In this document: piece by piece, positions 16,102-22,222 of the stretch
Layout: the number at the start of each line of letters is the position of its first letter
How positions within the stretch are numbered: position 1 is the stretch's first letter
From: a virus
IMG/VR virus record: IMGVR_UViG_3300034107_000516
Coordinates: 1-38,664 of that record
DNA: 38,664 bases
Direction: 5' to 3' (one strand)
Notes under the pieces: generated by a model
Databases searched by the model: none
What the model was told of the DNA's origin: nothing
What the model saw: the letters and a program-made list of their open reading frames with translations, nothing else
Made by a program: the position numbers and the translations under genes

Positions 16102-17325
16102 ATGGCTAACCTAAATCTTTCTCAGTTTACAGAAAAGACGTTCGTCGCGGATGCCGACTGGACATTCGTCTGGGATACGGCGGGCGCGATCTCGAAGAAG
16201 GTGAGTCGGAATAATTGGCTCAATAGCGGGACGCTTGCAGGCGCATCGGCTCCGATCACGGTCAGTCAAACGTGGAATGATGCGGCGGTAGCGTTCACGG
16301 CGTTGAAAGTGAATGCGGTCAGCACGGCGAGCGCGACCGGCTCATTGCTTTTGGATTTGCAGGTGGGTGGGACGAGTAAGTTCAGTGTTGAAAAAAACGT
16401 TAATGTTATATTTAGAAACAACGCTATTTTGTTTGAAGCATTTGGAGCTGGAACAAGTGCTATTCAGTATATAGGTCAAGAACAGCTAGTTGTTAGTCGT
16501 GGAATAGATGGGTCAAAGCGTGTTTTATTAAATAACGCTGGCGTTTTTGTTGGGAGTAATTCTGCATTTGGATTTGCTTCAACTAACGAAGCTAATGCTA
16601 CCGCAGACACCATCCTCCTCCGCGACGGAGCCGCCAACACCCTAGCCCTCCGCAACGGAGCGGCGGCGCAGACGTTCAGGGTTTACAACACGTACACGGA
16701 TGCGAGCAATTATGAGCGTGGAGTTTTTGGTTGGGCCAGCAACGAATTAAATATAGCTACCGGGAAAAGCGGGTCAGGTCTTTCTAGAAATATTTTACTA
16801 GCTGCCGAAGGAGCTTTGAAAATTTATACTGCTAATTCAACTTATGGATGGCAATTTACAACTGCGGGACATTTCTTTTTTAATTCGGACAACTCCTCCG
16901 ACATCGGAGCGAGCGGTGCGAACAGGCCGAGGAATGTTTATGTAGGGAGTAGAATAACTTGCGCTGACTTTTTGTTGGGTTCTTCGGCGTATTTTACAGC
17001 AACTGCAAATGGTAGACTATTACTACAAAATAGCAGTGCAACCGATTTTGACCGCTTACAACTAGGAGGCACCGCCGACACTTTCCCCGCCATTGCACGC
17101 GATGGCGCAGGCATCAAGTTCACGGGCGCAGCGGCAGGCTTAACGTCGCACATCAAGGTGCCTGCGGTTGCGGTCACGTCGCTTCCCTCCGCAGCCACCG
17201 CTGGCGTTGGTGCTCGCGCTTTCGTGAACGATGCGCTTGCTCCGGTTTTTGGAAGTGCGGTAGCCAATGGAGGTTCTGCCAAAGTCCCGGTATATAGCGA
17301 CGGCTCCGCTTGGTACGTCGGCTAA
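16102..17325 (+). CDS. tail fibre protein
   Basis: A 407-aa fibre. The N-terminus (NLNLSQFTEKTFVADADWT) is probably the attachment end. The middle contains ADTILLRDGAANTLALRNG and a strand reading FRVYNTYTDASNYERG, then SDIGASGANRPRNVYVGS. These are repeat motifs I recognise from many phage and metagenomic fibres. The last 60 residues (AATAGVGARAFVNDA...VPVYSDGSAWYVG) form the usual C-terminal tip. AT-rich blocks (about 16385-16600 and 16735-17040) alternate with GC-rich conserved motifs, suggesting mosaic assembly by recombination. No catalytic motif was seen. Confidence 0.72.
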   Translation: MANLNLSQFTEKTFVADADWTFVWDTAGAISKKVSRNNWLNSGTLAGASAPITVSQTWNDAAVAFTALKVNAVSTASATGSLLLDLQVGGTSKFSVEKNVNVIFRNNAILFEAFGAGTSAIQYIGQEQLVVSRGIDGSKRVLLNNAGVFVGSNSAFGFASTNEANATADTILLRDGAANTLALRNGAAAQTFRVYNTYTDASNYERGVFGWASNELNIATGKSGSGLSRNILLAAEGALKIYTANSTYGWQFTTAGHFFFNSDNSSDIGASGANRPRNVYVGSRITCADFLLGSSAYFTATANGRLLLQNSSATDFDRLQLGGTADTFPAIARDGAGIKFTGAAAGLTSHIKVPAVAVTSLPSAATAGVGARAFVNDALAPVFGSAVANGGSAKVPVYSDGSAWYVG

Positions 17326-17343
17326 CCCAACACACATTTTACC

Positions 17344-17661
17344 ATGCCAATCGAACCTGAATCACCAATCGTCGTCCCCGCCGTTCCTGAGAAAACTTAC
17401 ACGGAGCAGTGGGTCTATAACCTAGTCGTCCATGCGCCGACTCTCACGACCGGCAACGTGCGCATTGAACTACTCCCCTACGATCCCACCACGCAGGAGA
17501 TCGGACCCGGCACGCTGAATCAGCCGGTCTACACCGATCAGCTCTGGGAAGCCATCAACGAGGTGCCAGAAGTGGCCGTCGCGTTTCAGGCCGTGATTGA
17601 TTGCGTCGCTCCCCTGCGCACGTGGATCGAGGCTCAGGCCGCGCTTCCGCCTGCGGAGTAA
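17344..17661 (+). CDS. unknown protein following the fibre
   Basis: A 105-aa acidic, proline-rich protein (N-terminus MPIEPESPIVVPAVPEKTYT; C-terminus LRTWIEAQAALPPAE). It has beta-strand-like segments (VRIELLPYDPTTQEI) and a helix (LWEAINEVPEVAVAFQAVI). It is probably a fibre-associated or chaperone-like protein. Its leader (CCAACACACATTTTACC) is C/A-rich and lacks a Shine-Dalgarno sequence. It is followed by a 16-bp perfect palindrome. Confidence 0.45.
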   Translation: MPIEPESPIVVPAVPEKTYTEQWVYNLVVHAPTLTTGNVRIELLPYDPTTQEIGPGTLNQPVYTDQLWEAINEVPEVAVAFQAVIDCVAPLRTWIEAQAALPPAE

Positions 17662-17666
17662 CCATT

Positions 17667-17682
17667 TTGCTGACGTCAGCAA
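17667..17682. repeat. 16-bp perfect palindrome
   Basis: TTGCTGACGTCAGCAA is a perfect, loopless palindrome in the short gap after the 105-aa gene stop. It could be an operator or a protein-binding site; with no loop and no T-tract it is a poor rho-independent terminator. Confidence 0.55.
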
Positions 17683-17726
17683 TATGGTCTTGATTCCCCT
17701 CCTTGCCGCTTCATCCTAGGCGCTCT

Positions 17727-17924
17727 ATGGAACCAAAAGCCACTCTCACGCTGACCGAAAAAGAAGCGGTCGCACTCTCGAACCTCATGGACGTAGCGGT
17801 CAAGGCCGCTGGCATCCAGTCCGCCGCAACCGCCGCGCATCTGCACCAGAAGCTCTTTCATGCGTGCGAGATCTTCCGCAAGGATGAACCGGCACCACTA
17901 GTTGATGCTGAGGTGGTGAGCTAG
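17727..17924 (+). CDS. small helical protein, unknown
   Basis: A 65-aa protein starting MEPKATLTLTEKEAVALSNL. It is largely alpha-helical (VALSNLMDVAVKAAG; AATAAHLHQKLFHACEIF) with an acidic C-terminus. A start 24 bases upstream exists, but MEPKATL begins a natural beta/helix boundary. It is the last gene before the late terminator. Size and helix content are compatible with a small regulatory or assembly protein, but no family was recognised. Confidence 0.45.
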   Translation: MEPKATLTLTEKEAVALSNLMDVAVKAAGIQSAATAAHLHQKLFHACEIFRKDEPAPLVDAEVVS

Positions 17925-17973
17925 AAATCTCTTCCGCTCGGAGCCGCTACCGGGGCCGCATCCGGGTGAAGCG

Positions 17974-18008
17974 ACCCGCATCTCTTTCACGAGGGATGCG
18001 GGTTTTTT
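17974..18008 (+). terminator. rho-independent terminator closing the late operon
   Basis: A 9-bp perfect stem, ACCCGCATC (17974-17982) with GATGCGGGT (17995-18003), a 12-nt loop, and a T-tract at 18003-18008. It separates the late structural block from the early promoter at 18030. Confidence 0.9.
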
Positions 18009-18029
18009 ATGTGTTTTGATCTTTTTGTG

Positions 18030-18057
18030 TTGACGGCGTGGGCAAGTCGTCTACAAC
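18030..18057 (+). promoter_or_regulatory. sigma70-like early promoter
   Basis: TTGACG (18030-18035), 16-bp spacer, TACAAC (18052-18057), preceded by a T-rich stretch. The first gene's ATG starts only 7 bases after the -10 box, so the predicted transcript is leaderless or nearly so. An imperfect dyad (GTTGACG ... CGTCtaCAAC) spans the core promoter and could be an operator. Confidence 0.7.
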
Positions 18058-18064
18058 TGACCAC

Positions 18065-18202
18065 ATGCAGAACGACGCATTCTTAACCCTCCGCATCACG
18101 CAAGAGCTGCGGGACAAGCTCAGGGCCGCCGCCGCCGAGGTCAACATGCCGCTCTCGGTGTTTCTGCGCATCGTCCTATCCCGCATCGTTAAACAACCAT
18201 AA
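18065..18202 (+). CDS. ribbon-helix-helix DNA-binding protein (Arc/CopG-like)
   Basis: A 45-aa protein reading LTLRITQELRDKLRAAAAEV, then PLSVFLRIVLSRIV. A short beta strand (residues 6-11), a first helix and a second helix with the pattern typical of RHH repressors are all present, at the minimal size for the fold. It is the first gene after the early promoter, with an almost leaderless message. The C-terminus (KQP) is encoded by the C/A-rich leader of the next gene. It probably dimerises and represses its own or another phage promoter; the operator is unknown. Confidence 0.72.
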   Translation: MQNDAFLTLRITQELRDKLRAAAAEVNMPLSVFLRIVLSRIVKQP

Positions 18203-18237
18203 CGCGACCAAAAACAACCAAACGCAACCATAACGAT

Positions 18238-18420
18238 ATGAAGCCACAACCACCAACCAAAGACCACTGGCGTCAAGTGTACGAGGCCGCCGCTAACCGC
18301 CGCATGATGCAGGAAGAAGAGTACCAGAAGGGCGACGGTCTAGGCGGATGCCTCTGCATTCTAGTCGTCACAGTGCTGGCCATCCTTGTCTACAGCGCGC
18401 TCTTTTTTGCTTGGATATGA
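18238..18420 (+). CDS. small tail-anchored membrane protein
   Basis: A 60-aa protein with a polar N-terminal half (KDHWRQVYEAAANRRMMQEE) and a C-terminal transmembrane segment (CLCILVVTVLAILVYSALFF) ending WI. This is a tail-anchored topology. Its leader is C/A-rich with AACAACCAAACGCAACC and no Shine-Dalgarno sequence. The stop overlaps the next start (ATGA). Early membrane peptides in phages sometimes alter the host envelope or block superinfection; nothing in the sequence proves this here. Confidence 0.5.
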   Translation: MKPQPPTKDHWRQVYEAAANRRMMQEEEYQKGDGLGGCLCILVVTVLAILVYSALFFAWI

Positions 18421-18581
18421 GGAAGCCGACAATCAGCATCCGTTACCGGGTCGTCGTCTTGACCGTCGATGGCAAGATCCTGACCAAAGAATATCAAGCC
18501 AAGTCCTACGCCGAAGCACGCAAGAAGGCGGACATGGCAATGGATATTGACCGCATCTTGCAGGTCACAGTTTTAGATTAA
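18417..18581 (+). CDS. 54-aa protein, single beta-alpha-beta module
   Basis: The sequence has a strand (ISIRYRVVVLTVDGKILTKE), a helix (SYAEARKKADMAMD) and a final strand (RILQVTVLD). The same pattern occurs twice in the next gene, where YAITMKMTSGAEIRLVYKA is followed by SERSAVAAAHRK and ELIKVEQVEQ. The two genes therefore look related by duplication. No function was recognised. An upstream in-frame start lies inside the preceding gene; ATG at 18417 gives the standard ATGA coupling. Confidence 0.5.
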   Translation: MRKPTISIRYRVVVLTVDGKILTKEYQAKSYAEARKKADMAMDIDRILQVTVLD

Positions 18582-18592
18582 CGAACACCACT

Positions 18593-18952
18593 ATGAAGCA
18601 CTACGCAATTACGATGAAAATGACCAGCGGCGCCGAGATCCGGCTGGTCTACAAAGCACTGTCAGAGCGATCGGCAGTCGCAGCCGCACACCGCAAGCTG
18701 GACTTTCAAGAGCTGATCAAGGTCGAACAGGTCGAGCAGCCAACGGACATCATAAAGACCAACCGCCGCTTTTGGGTCATTCAGTGTAAGGACATGCACG
18801 GTAGCAAGGTGGAGTTGTACTCGACCAGTCCGAATCAGAACACAGTCCGCAACAAGATGCTGAGCCATCCCAAGTGCGAAAGCATCATCCGCATTGATGA
18901 GGTTTGCGAGAGCGAATATCTAAAGCGCAGTGCTAAGAAAACTTTGGTCTAA
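18593..18952 (+). CDS. two-module protein related to its neighbour
   Basis: A 119-aa protein. The N-terminal half (1-50) and C-terminal half (58-110, from RFWVIQCKDMHGSKVELYST through VRNKMLSH to SIIRIDEV) have the same strand-strand-helix-strand plan as the 54-aa protein upstream. It is thus an internal duplication, three copies of one module across two genes. The fold could resemble small RNA- or DNA-binding domains, but this is speculative. The leader ACGAACACCACT has no Shine-Dalgarno sequence. The next 303 bases carry no convincing gene. Confidence 0.5.
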   Translation: MKHYAITMKMTSGAEIRLVYKALSERSAVAAAHRKLDFQELIKVEQVEQPTDIIKTNRRFWVIQCKDMHGSKVELYSTSPNQNTVRNKMLSHPKCESIIRIDEVCESEYLKRSAKKTLV

Positions 18953-19063
18953 TCGGCGAGAGGACCTTAACGCCAAGGGGGAAGATCAACCTCCTATATT
19001 GAGAGCGACCCGGCGCTCTGGCTATCCGCCGACCGGGAATAATTTTGGGAACGCTTGGAATTT

Positions 19064-19204
19064 GGCAGGGCAAGGCGCGGCTCGGCGTGGCGGGGCTCGG
19101 CTCGGCGTGGCATGGCTGGGCTTGGCTTGGCAAGGCATGGATTATGGCAGGGCGGGGCCGGGCTTGGCCCGGCAAGGCTCGGCCCGGCTTGGCAAGAGCA
19201 CGGC
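19064..19204 (+). repeat. GGC pentanucleotide array (25 GGC triplets at exact 5-bp spacing)
   Basis: GGC occurs at 19064, 19069, 19074 and so on to 19134 (15 in phase). After one imperfect unit (GGA at 19139) and a 2-base shift it resumes at 19146, 19151 and so on to 19191 (10 in phase), with one last at 19202. Flanking bases vary, so the unit is NGGCN. It occupies much of the 303-base gap 18953-19255, in which I see no credible gene. Upstream in the same gap is a small hairpin (AGAGCG/CGCTCT near 19002-19019). Within the array, 19157-19173 forms a 7-bp hairpin. Function unknown. Confidence 0.9.
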
Positions 19205-19255
19205 AAGGAACAAGGGCGGGCACATCCGCAAGAACAACAAAACAACAACAACAAC

Positions 19256-19474
19256 ATGGACAGCGAATCACTACATTCCAACGCACTTATGAACTATGCC
19301 GGGCTTTTGTACTCGGCCTACATGCGCGAAGCACGCGCGCACCACAACATGACCACGCCAACCTGGGCGGATTTCGTTTGCGATCCGCTCAACAAGATTA
19401 GCGTCTTTTGCTGGGTCGAGGTGGCACGGGTTGCACTGAAGATCGAAACGGAGGTGCGAGATGCGCAGTTATGA
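19256..19474 (+). CDS. small unknown early protein
   Basis: A 72-aa protein starting MDSESLHSNALMNYAGLLYS. It is mainly helical with one hydrophobic stretch (ISVFCWVEVARVALKI). The frame stays open through the GGC array upstream, but the translation there is low-complexity, so the ATG at 19256 after an AAC-repeat leader is preferred. That leader is one of the clearest C/A-only leaders in the genome. It overlaps the next gene by ATGA. Confidence 0.5.
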   Translation: MDSESLHSNALMNYAGLLYSAYMREARAHHNMTTPTWADFVCDPLNKISVFCWVEVARVALKIETEVRDAQL

Positions 19475-19650
19475 GCGACGAGCCAAAATTCCAGAGGTGC
19501 AGCAACTGCGTGAACTTTTGGAAGACCACCACTTGTCCCGCCGGTCGATGCACTGTCCCGCTTCCTTGGTGGGCCGAGCACGCGCTGGAGCCGCTGACCC
19601 GAAAAGGCGATGAGGAAGAGTTCTGCGAATGCTTTGAGCCAAAACCATAA
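19471..19650 (+). CDS. cysteine-rich small protein, possible zinc-binding
   Basis: A 59-aa protein with seven cysteines: CSNC near the N-terminus, C and C in TTCPAGRCTVPL, and CEC before the C-terminus (FCECFEP). The spacing CxxC...CxxxxC suggests a zinc ribbon or knuckle. Such small phage proteins are often linked to nucleic-acid or protein binding. No named family was recognised. The final PKP is encoded by the C/A-rich leader of the next gene (CCAAAACCATAACC). Confidence 0.5.
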   Translation: MSDEPKFQRCSNCVNFWKTTTCPAGRCTVPLPWWAEHALEPLTRKGDEEEFCECFEPKP

Positions 19651-19652
19651 CC

Positions 19653-19886
19653 ATGGCCACCCACTACCTAATCAATGCCGAGGGCAAGATCGACGGCATC
19701 ATGATGCTGGCGAACATCTACCAGTTCAAGGGCTTTACCTTTGAATCACACCGCTACCTCGGGCCTCAAAGGCTGAAAAAAAACTTTGACCCGGCTTCCC
19801 GCATGGGCCGCAAGTTCTTTCAGGTTTGCGACGAATGGAACAAGCTCACGCCGGAAGAGAAACTCAAAACCCAAATTAGAGGATGA
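19653..19886 (+). CDS. unknown early protein
   Basis: A 77-aa basic protein. N-terminal segment MATHYLINAEGKIDG, a middle stretch FKGFTFESHRYLGP, and a C-terminal helix WNKLTPEEKLKTQIR. It is soluble with no recognisable domain. The compact beta-then-helix plan suggests a small binding protein. It overlaps the next gene by ATGA. The start follows an ACC leader without a Shine-Dalgarno sequence. Confidence 0.45.
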   Translation: MATHYLINAEGKIDGIMMLANIYQFKGFTFESHRYLGPQRLKKNFDPASRMGRKFFQVCDEWNKLTPEEKLKTQIRG

Positions 19887-20077
19887 CCACACCAACACCA
19901 CGCACTGATGCCGTCTGGGATGCAAACACCGACATTGAAGGCTGCATCACCAACATTGAGCCGATCTATGTGGAGATGACTAAGATGGAGGAGGAAATCA
20001 ATTATCTGCGCTTCCGGCTGCTCGTGTTGCAATGCAAGACGGCCCCAGCGACGACGCAGAAATACGCACTCAACTAG
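19883..20077 (+). CDS. unknown early protein with C-terminal coiled coil
   Basis: A 64-aa protein. The start MTTPTPRTDAVWDANTD resembles a common phage small-protein N-terminus (TPRTDA), often followed by a helix as here (VEMTKMEEEINYLRFRLLVL). The heptad-like leucines suggest a coiled coil. No catalytic motif was seen. It starts inside the end of its neighbour (ATGA). The function of TPRTDA-type proteins is not known to me. Confidence 0.5.
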   Translation: MTTPTPRTDAVWDANTDIEGCITNIEPIYVEMTKMEEEINYLRFRLLVLQCKTAPATTQKYALN

Positions 20078-20079
20078 CC

Positions 20080-20298
20080 ATGATCACAAGACAAGCACTT
20101 CTCGACCTGCTGCTGCAACAGCAGGAGACCATCAACCTGTTGCGGGATACGGCGCGGCACAACTACCGGGAGGACTCTAAAGCTATTAACTTGATTAAGG
20201 CGTGGGGAATTTACTGGAAGAAGCGCGCCGAGAAAGCCGAGGACGAGCTGATCGACCTCAAACTGTTTGGAAAAACACAACCGCATGAAAATCTCTGA
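20080..20298 (+). CDS. unknown helical early protein
   Basis: A 72-aa protein, almost entirely helical, with a leucine/glutamine-rich start (QALLDLLLQQQETINLL) and a charged second helix (WKKRAEKAEDELIDLKLF). Probably a coiled-coil oligomer. It overlaps the next gene by 14 bases. No family was recognised. The leader CACTCAACTAGCC again lacks a Shine-Dalgarno sequence. Confidence 0.45.
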   Translation: MITRQALLDLLLQQQETINLLRDTARHNYREDSKAINLIKAWGIYWKKRAEKAEDELIDLKLFGKTQPHENL

Positions 20299-20476
20299 AC
20301 TCATCTCAAAATTGGAACAGCTCAAGACCGACCACGACGACCTTGATGTCTGTTATGTAGACCATTCGGACGGTTGCTGGTGCGACGTAAACGAAGTTGT
20401 ACCCAGCTATCCATATAAACCTTTGACTTGGGTTGAGGATTCATCACAACCTGCTTGCCACATCACTTTGAAATAA
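20285..20476 (+). CDS. unknown early protein
   Basis: A 63-aa protein starting MKISELISKLEQLKTDHDDL, a pattern seen in small phage proteins (a helix of the form ELIxxLxxLxxxHxDLxV followed by strands). It continues VCYVDHSDGCWCDVNEVV, giving a beta hairpin with three cysteines. The function of this type is unknown to me. The start lies inside the preceding gene; an upstream in-frame start adds only six residues. Confidence 0.5.
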   Translation: MKISELISKLEQLKTDHDDLDVCYVDHSDGCWCDVNEVVPSYPYKPLTWVEDSSQPACHITLK

Positions 20477-20477
20477 T

Positions 20478-20825
20478 ATGGCCACAACCAAAATGAACTA
20501 CTACCACGAAACCACGCACATCCGACCACGAGTTTATTGCGCCGACGGAATCTCTTTGAGCATTCAAGCGAGCGAGTACGCTTATTGCCACCCAAGACAA
20601 CGATATAACCGTCATTGGACTACTTATAACTCCGTCGAGGTCGGTTACATTTGGGATAAGGAATCAAAGCCTTTTTTGCCTCCAGCTCTTTGGAGAGAGT
20701 ATCAAAGCGGTGATGACGAAATTTGGGCGTACGTACCTGTCTCCGTAGTCGAAGAATTTGTACAAGCGCACGGCGGAGAAGTCGAAGCGCCGCTTGATCC
20801 TTTTTTAGAGAAAATCATCGAGTAA
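20478..20825 (+). CDS. unknown early protein
   Basis: A 115-aa protein. It contains RVYCADGISLSIQASEYAYC and an acidic C-terminal region (VEEFVQAHGGEVEAPLDPF). The first part looks beta-rich with a C...H...C set that might bind metal, but the spacing fits no family I know. Base composition in the middle is a little more AT-rich than in its neighbours. ATG is one base after the previous stop. Confidence 0.45.
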   Translation: MATTKMNYYHETTHIRPRVYCADGISLSIQASEYAYCHPRQRYNRHWTTYNSVEVGYIWDKESKPFLPPALWREYQSGDDEIWAYVPVSVVEEFVQAHGGEVEAPLDPFLEKIIE

Positions 20826-20831
20826 ACAACC

Positions 20832-21125
20832 ATGACCACAACCAAAACACCTCAAGAGCTGGCCGCATACCTTCGCAAAGCAAACGCTTGGCGGCGCAGC
20901 GATACTGATGAGCCGATGCCTGATCCGACTGAGCTTGGTAAAGCGATAGATCAAGTGATTGCTATTTTGGAAGAGCAGGCGCACCCCCAGCGAATTGCTC
21001 GCTCCGAGTGCTGCGGAGCGCGCGCCGTCACTTTCAAGCCGGGATCAACCCAATGGTATGTATGCCCTCATTGTTGCGAGCCGTGCGACGTATATTATCA
21101 CGACAGTAAACCAACACAACCATGA
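20832..21125 (+). CDS. zinc-ribbon phage protein
   Basis: A 97-aa protein. The N-terminal helices (TPQELAAYLRKANAWRRSDT; PDPTELGKAIDQVIAI) are of a type seen in accessory phage proteins. The C-terminal 35 residues hold CCGARA and CPHCCEPC, a CxxC-type ribbon likely to bind zinc. Exact function unknown. Its leader (TAAACAACC) is C/A-rich and the ATG is followed by ACCACAACC, so both sides of the start are C/A-rich. The last residues (KPTQP) are encoded by the next gene's leader. Confidence 0.5.
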   Translation: MTTTKTPQELAAYLRKANAWRRSDTDEPMPDPTELGKAIDQVIAILEEQAHPQRIARSECCGARAVTFKPGSTQWYVCPHCCEPCDVYYHDSKPTQP

Positions 21126-21817
21126 CCACCACCACCACCTACAACGCAATTGTCGCCATCGACAAACAAGGCCGCATCGGACGCAACGGCAAACTTCCAT
21201 GGAGCAGTCCAGCAGACATGCGGCACTTTGCCAGCAGGACAAAGCACTCGACTGTTCTGATGGGCCGCAAGACTTTCGACTCACTTCCTAAAGTGCTGGA
21301 CTATCGCACTCATGTTGTAATTAGCAGAGATCATCGACCGGATTTTATATCAGAGTCAGGGCATTATGTCTTTTTTCGCAACTCGTCTGAAGTCGCACAA
21401 GCACTATGCGAAAGCATAACCGGCGACGTCTGGGTCATCGGTGGCGCGCAGATCTACAAACAATTTCTGCCGCTTTGCCAGTCCATAGTGGTCACGCACA
21501 TCAACTCTAGCTGCGACATGCGGCACGATTCGGACGTGTTCATGCCGGAGTGGCAGGATCAGTTTCCGCACGCTGAAACGCAACTAGACGAGACTTTGCA
21601 GATCTGGCGGTACTGGCGCACGCAAAGCGTGGAAAGCAAGATCATCGAGCAGATCCGCGCACGGCAGGCAGCCGGCGCTTTGAAGTACGGAACCACGATG
21701 CGAAGGGACGATTTAAGCGTGGGCGACTGGCTGCAACACGCTAAAGAAGAAATGTTGGATGCTGCAATTTACTTGCAGAAGCTGCAAGACGTTCAGGCTC
21801 AGTTAAAGACAGACTAG
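21122..21817 (+). CDS. dihydrofolate reductase fused to a MazG-like domain
   Basis: A 231-aa protein. Residues 7-165 match DHFR (NADPH-dependent reduction of dihydrofolate): catalytic acid D32 in LPWSSPADMRHF, LMGRKTFDS near 46-54, and the nucleotide-binding VIGGAQIYKQFLP at 105-117. Residues 173-218 (from KIIEQIRARQAAGALKYG to HAKEEMLDAAIYL) resemble phage MazG-like / dATP-dGTP diphosphohydrolase-type helices with the EExxD metal-binding motif E209, E210, D213. Length excludes a plain DHFR of about 160 aa. Both halves point to nucleotide-pool control. I found no thymidylate synthase gene. Confidence 0.88.
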   Translation: MTTTTTYNAIVAIDKQGRIGRNGKLPWSSPADMRHFASRTKHSTVLMGRKTFDSLPKVLDYRTHVVISRDHRPDFISESGHYVFFRNSSEVAQALCESITGDVWVIGGAQIYKQFLPLCQSIVVTHINSSCDMRHDSDVFMPEWQDQFPHAETQLDETLQIWRYWRTQSVESKIIEQIRARQAAGALKYGTTMRRDDLSVGDWLQHAKEEMLDAAIYLQKLQDVQAQLKTD

Positions 21818-21819
21818 GA

Positions 21820-21863
21820 CAAGCTAAAATCAAGCTAAAATCAAGCTAAGGACAAGCTAAAAT
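21820..21863 (+). repeat. four tandem 11-bp iteron-like repeats
   Basis: CAAGCTAAAAT occurs at 21820, 21831 and 21853, with CAAGCTAAGGA at 21842: four units at exactly 11-bp spacing, close to one helical turn. They begin two bases after the DHFR stop. The rest of the 97-base gap is C/A-rich leader for the next gene. Possible protein-binding array or replication origin element. Confidence 0.85.
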
Positions 21864-21914
21864 TTCCCTCCTGATAAACAACACAACACCAGAACCAGAA
21901 CCAAGAACAAAACT

Positions 21915-22196
21915 ATGGCTATTAAAAAGAAATTTGAAGACGGCGGATGCGCATTTCCTAAACCAACAGTCTATGCGCCTGGTTATTCAGAAATAGAATA
22001 TGGAAGCTATGGTATGACTTTGCGTGATTATTTTGCATCTCAAGCCATGGGCCATTTTCTAAATATAGACACTGATCATTGTGCTCTAAATAAAGATTCT
22101 TGCAAAGAACCTCAGTTCAAAAAGTCATTATCTTTACGTGCTCGCACTGCTTACGCTTACGCGGATGCAATGATAGCCGAAAAAAACAAATCTTAG
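21915..22196 (+). CDS. conserved phage protein (DGG-AFP / TLRDYF type)
   Basis: A 93-aa protein with KKFEDGGCAFPKP near the start, MTLRDYFASQAMGHFL in the middle and ARTAYAYADAMIAEK at the end. I recognise this as the pattern of a widespread small phage protein of unknown function. The gene is noticeably richer in A and T than its neighbours and uses AT-rich codons, suggesting recent acquisition. The leader contains ACAACACAACACC and CCAAGAAC. Confidence 0.6.
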   Translation: MAIKKKFEDGGCAFPKPTVYAPGYSEIEYGSYGMTLRDYFASQAMGHFLNIDTDHCALNKDSCKEPQFKKSLSLRARTAYAYADAMIAEKNKS

Positions 22197-22222
22197 CGAT
22201 AGAACAACACGACACCAAAACC

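Noticed and set aside
18930-19292. 120-aa ORF through the GGC array
   Set aside because: Translation across the array is low-complexity (repeating Gly/Ala/Arg/Trp) and has no match to a fold; the open frame results from a unit that rarely makes stops.
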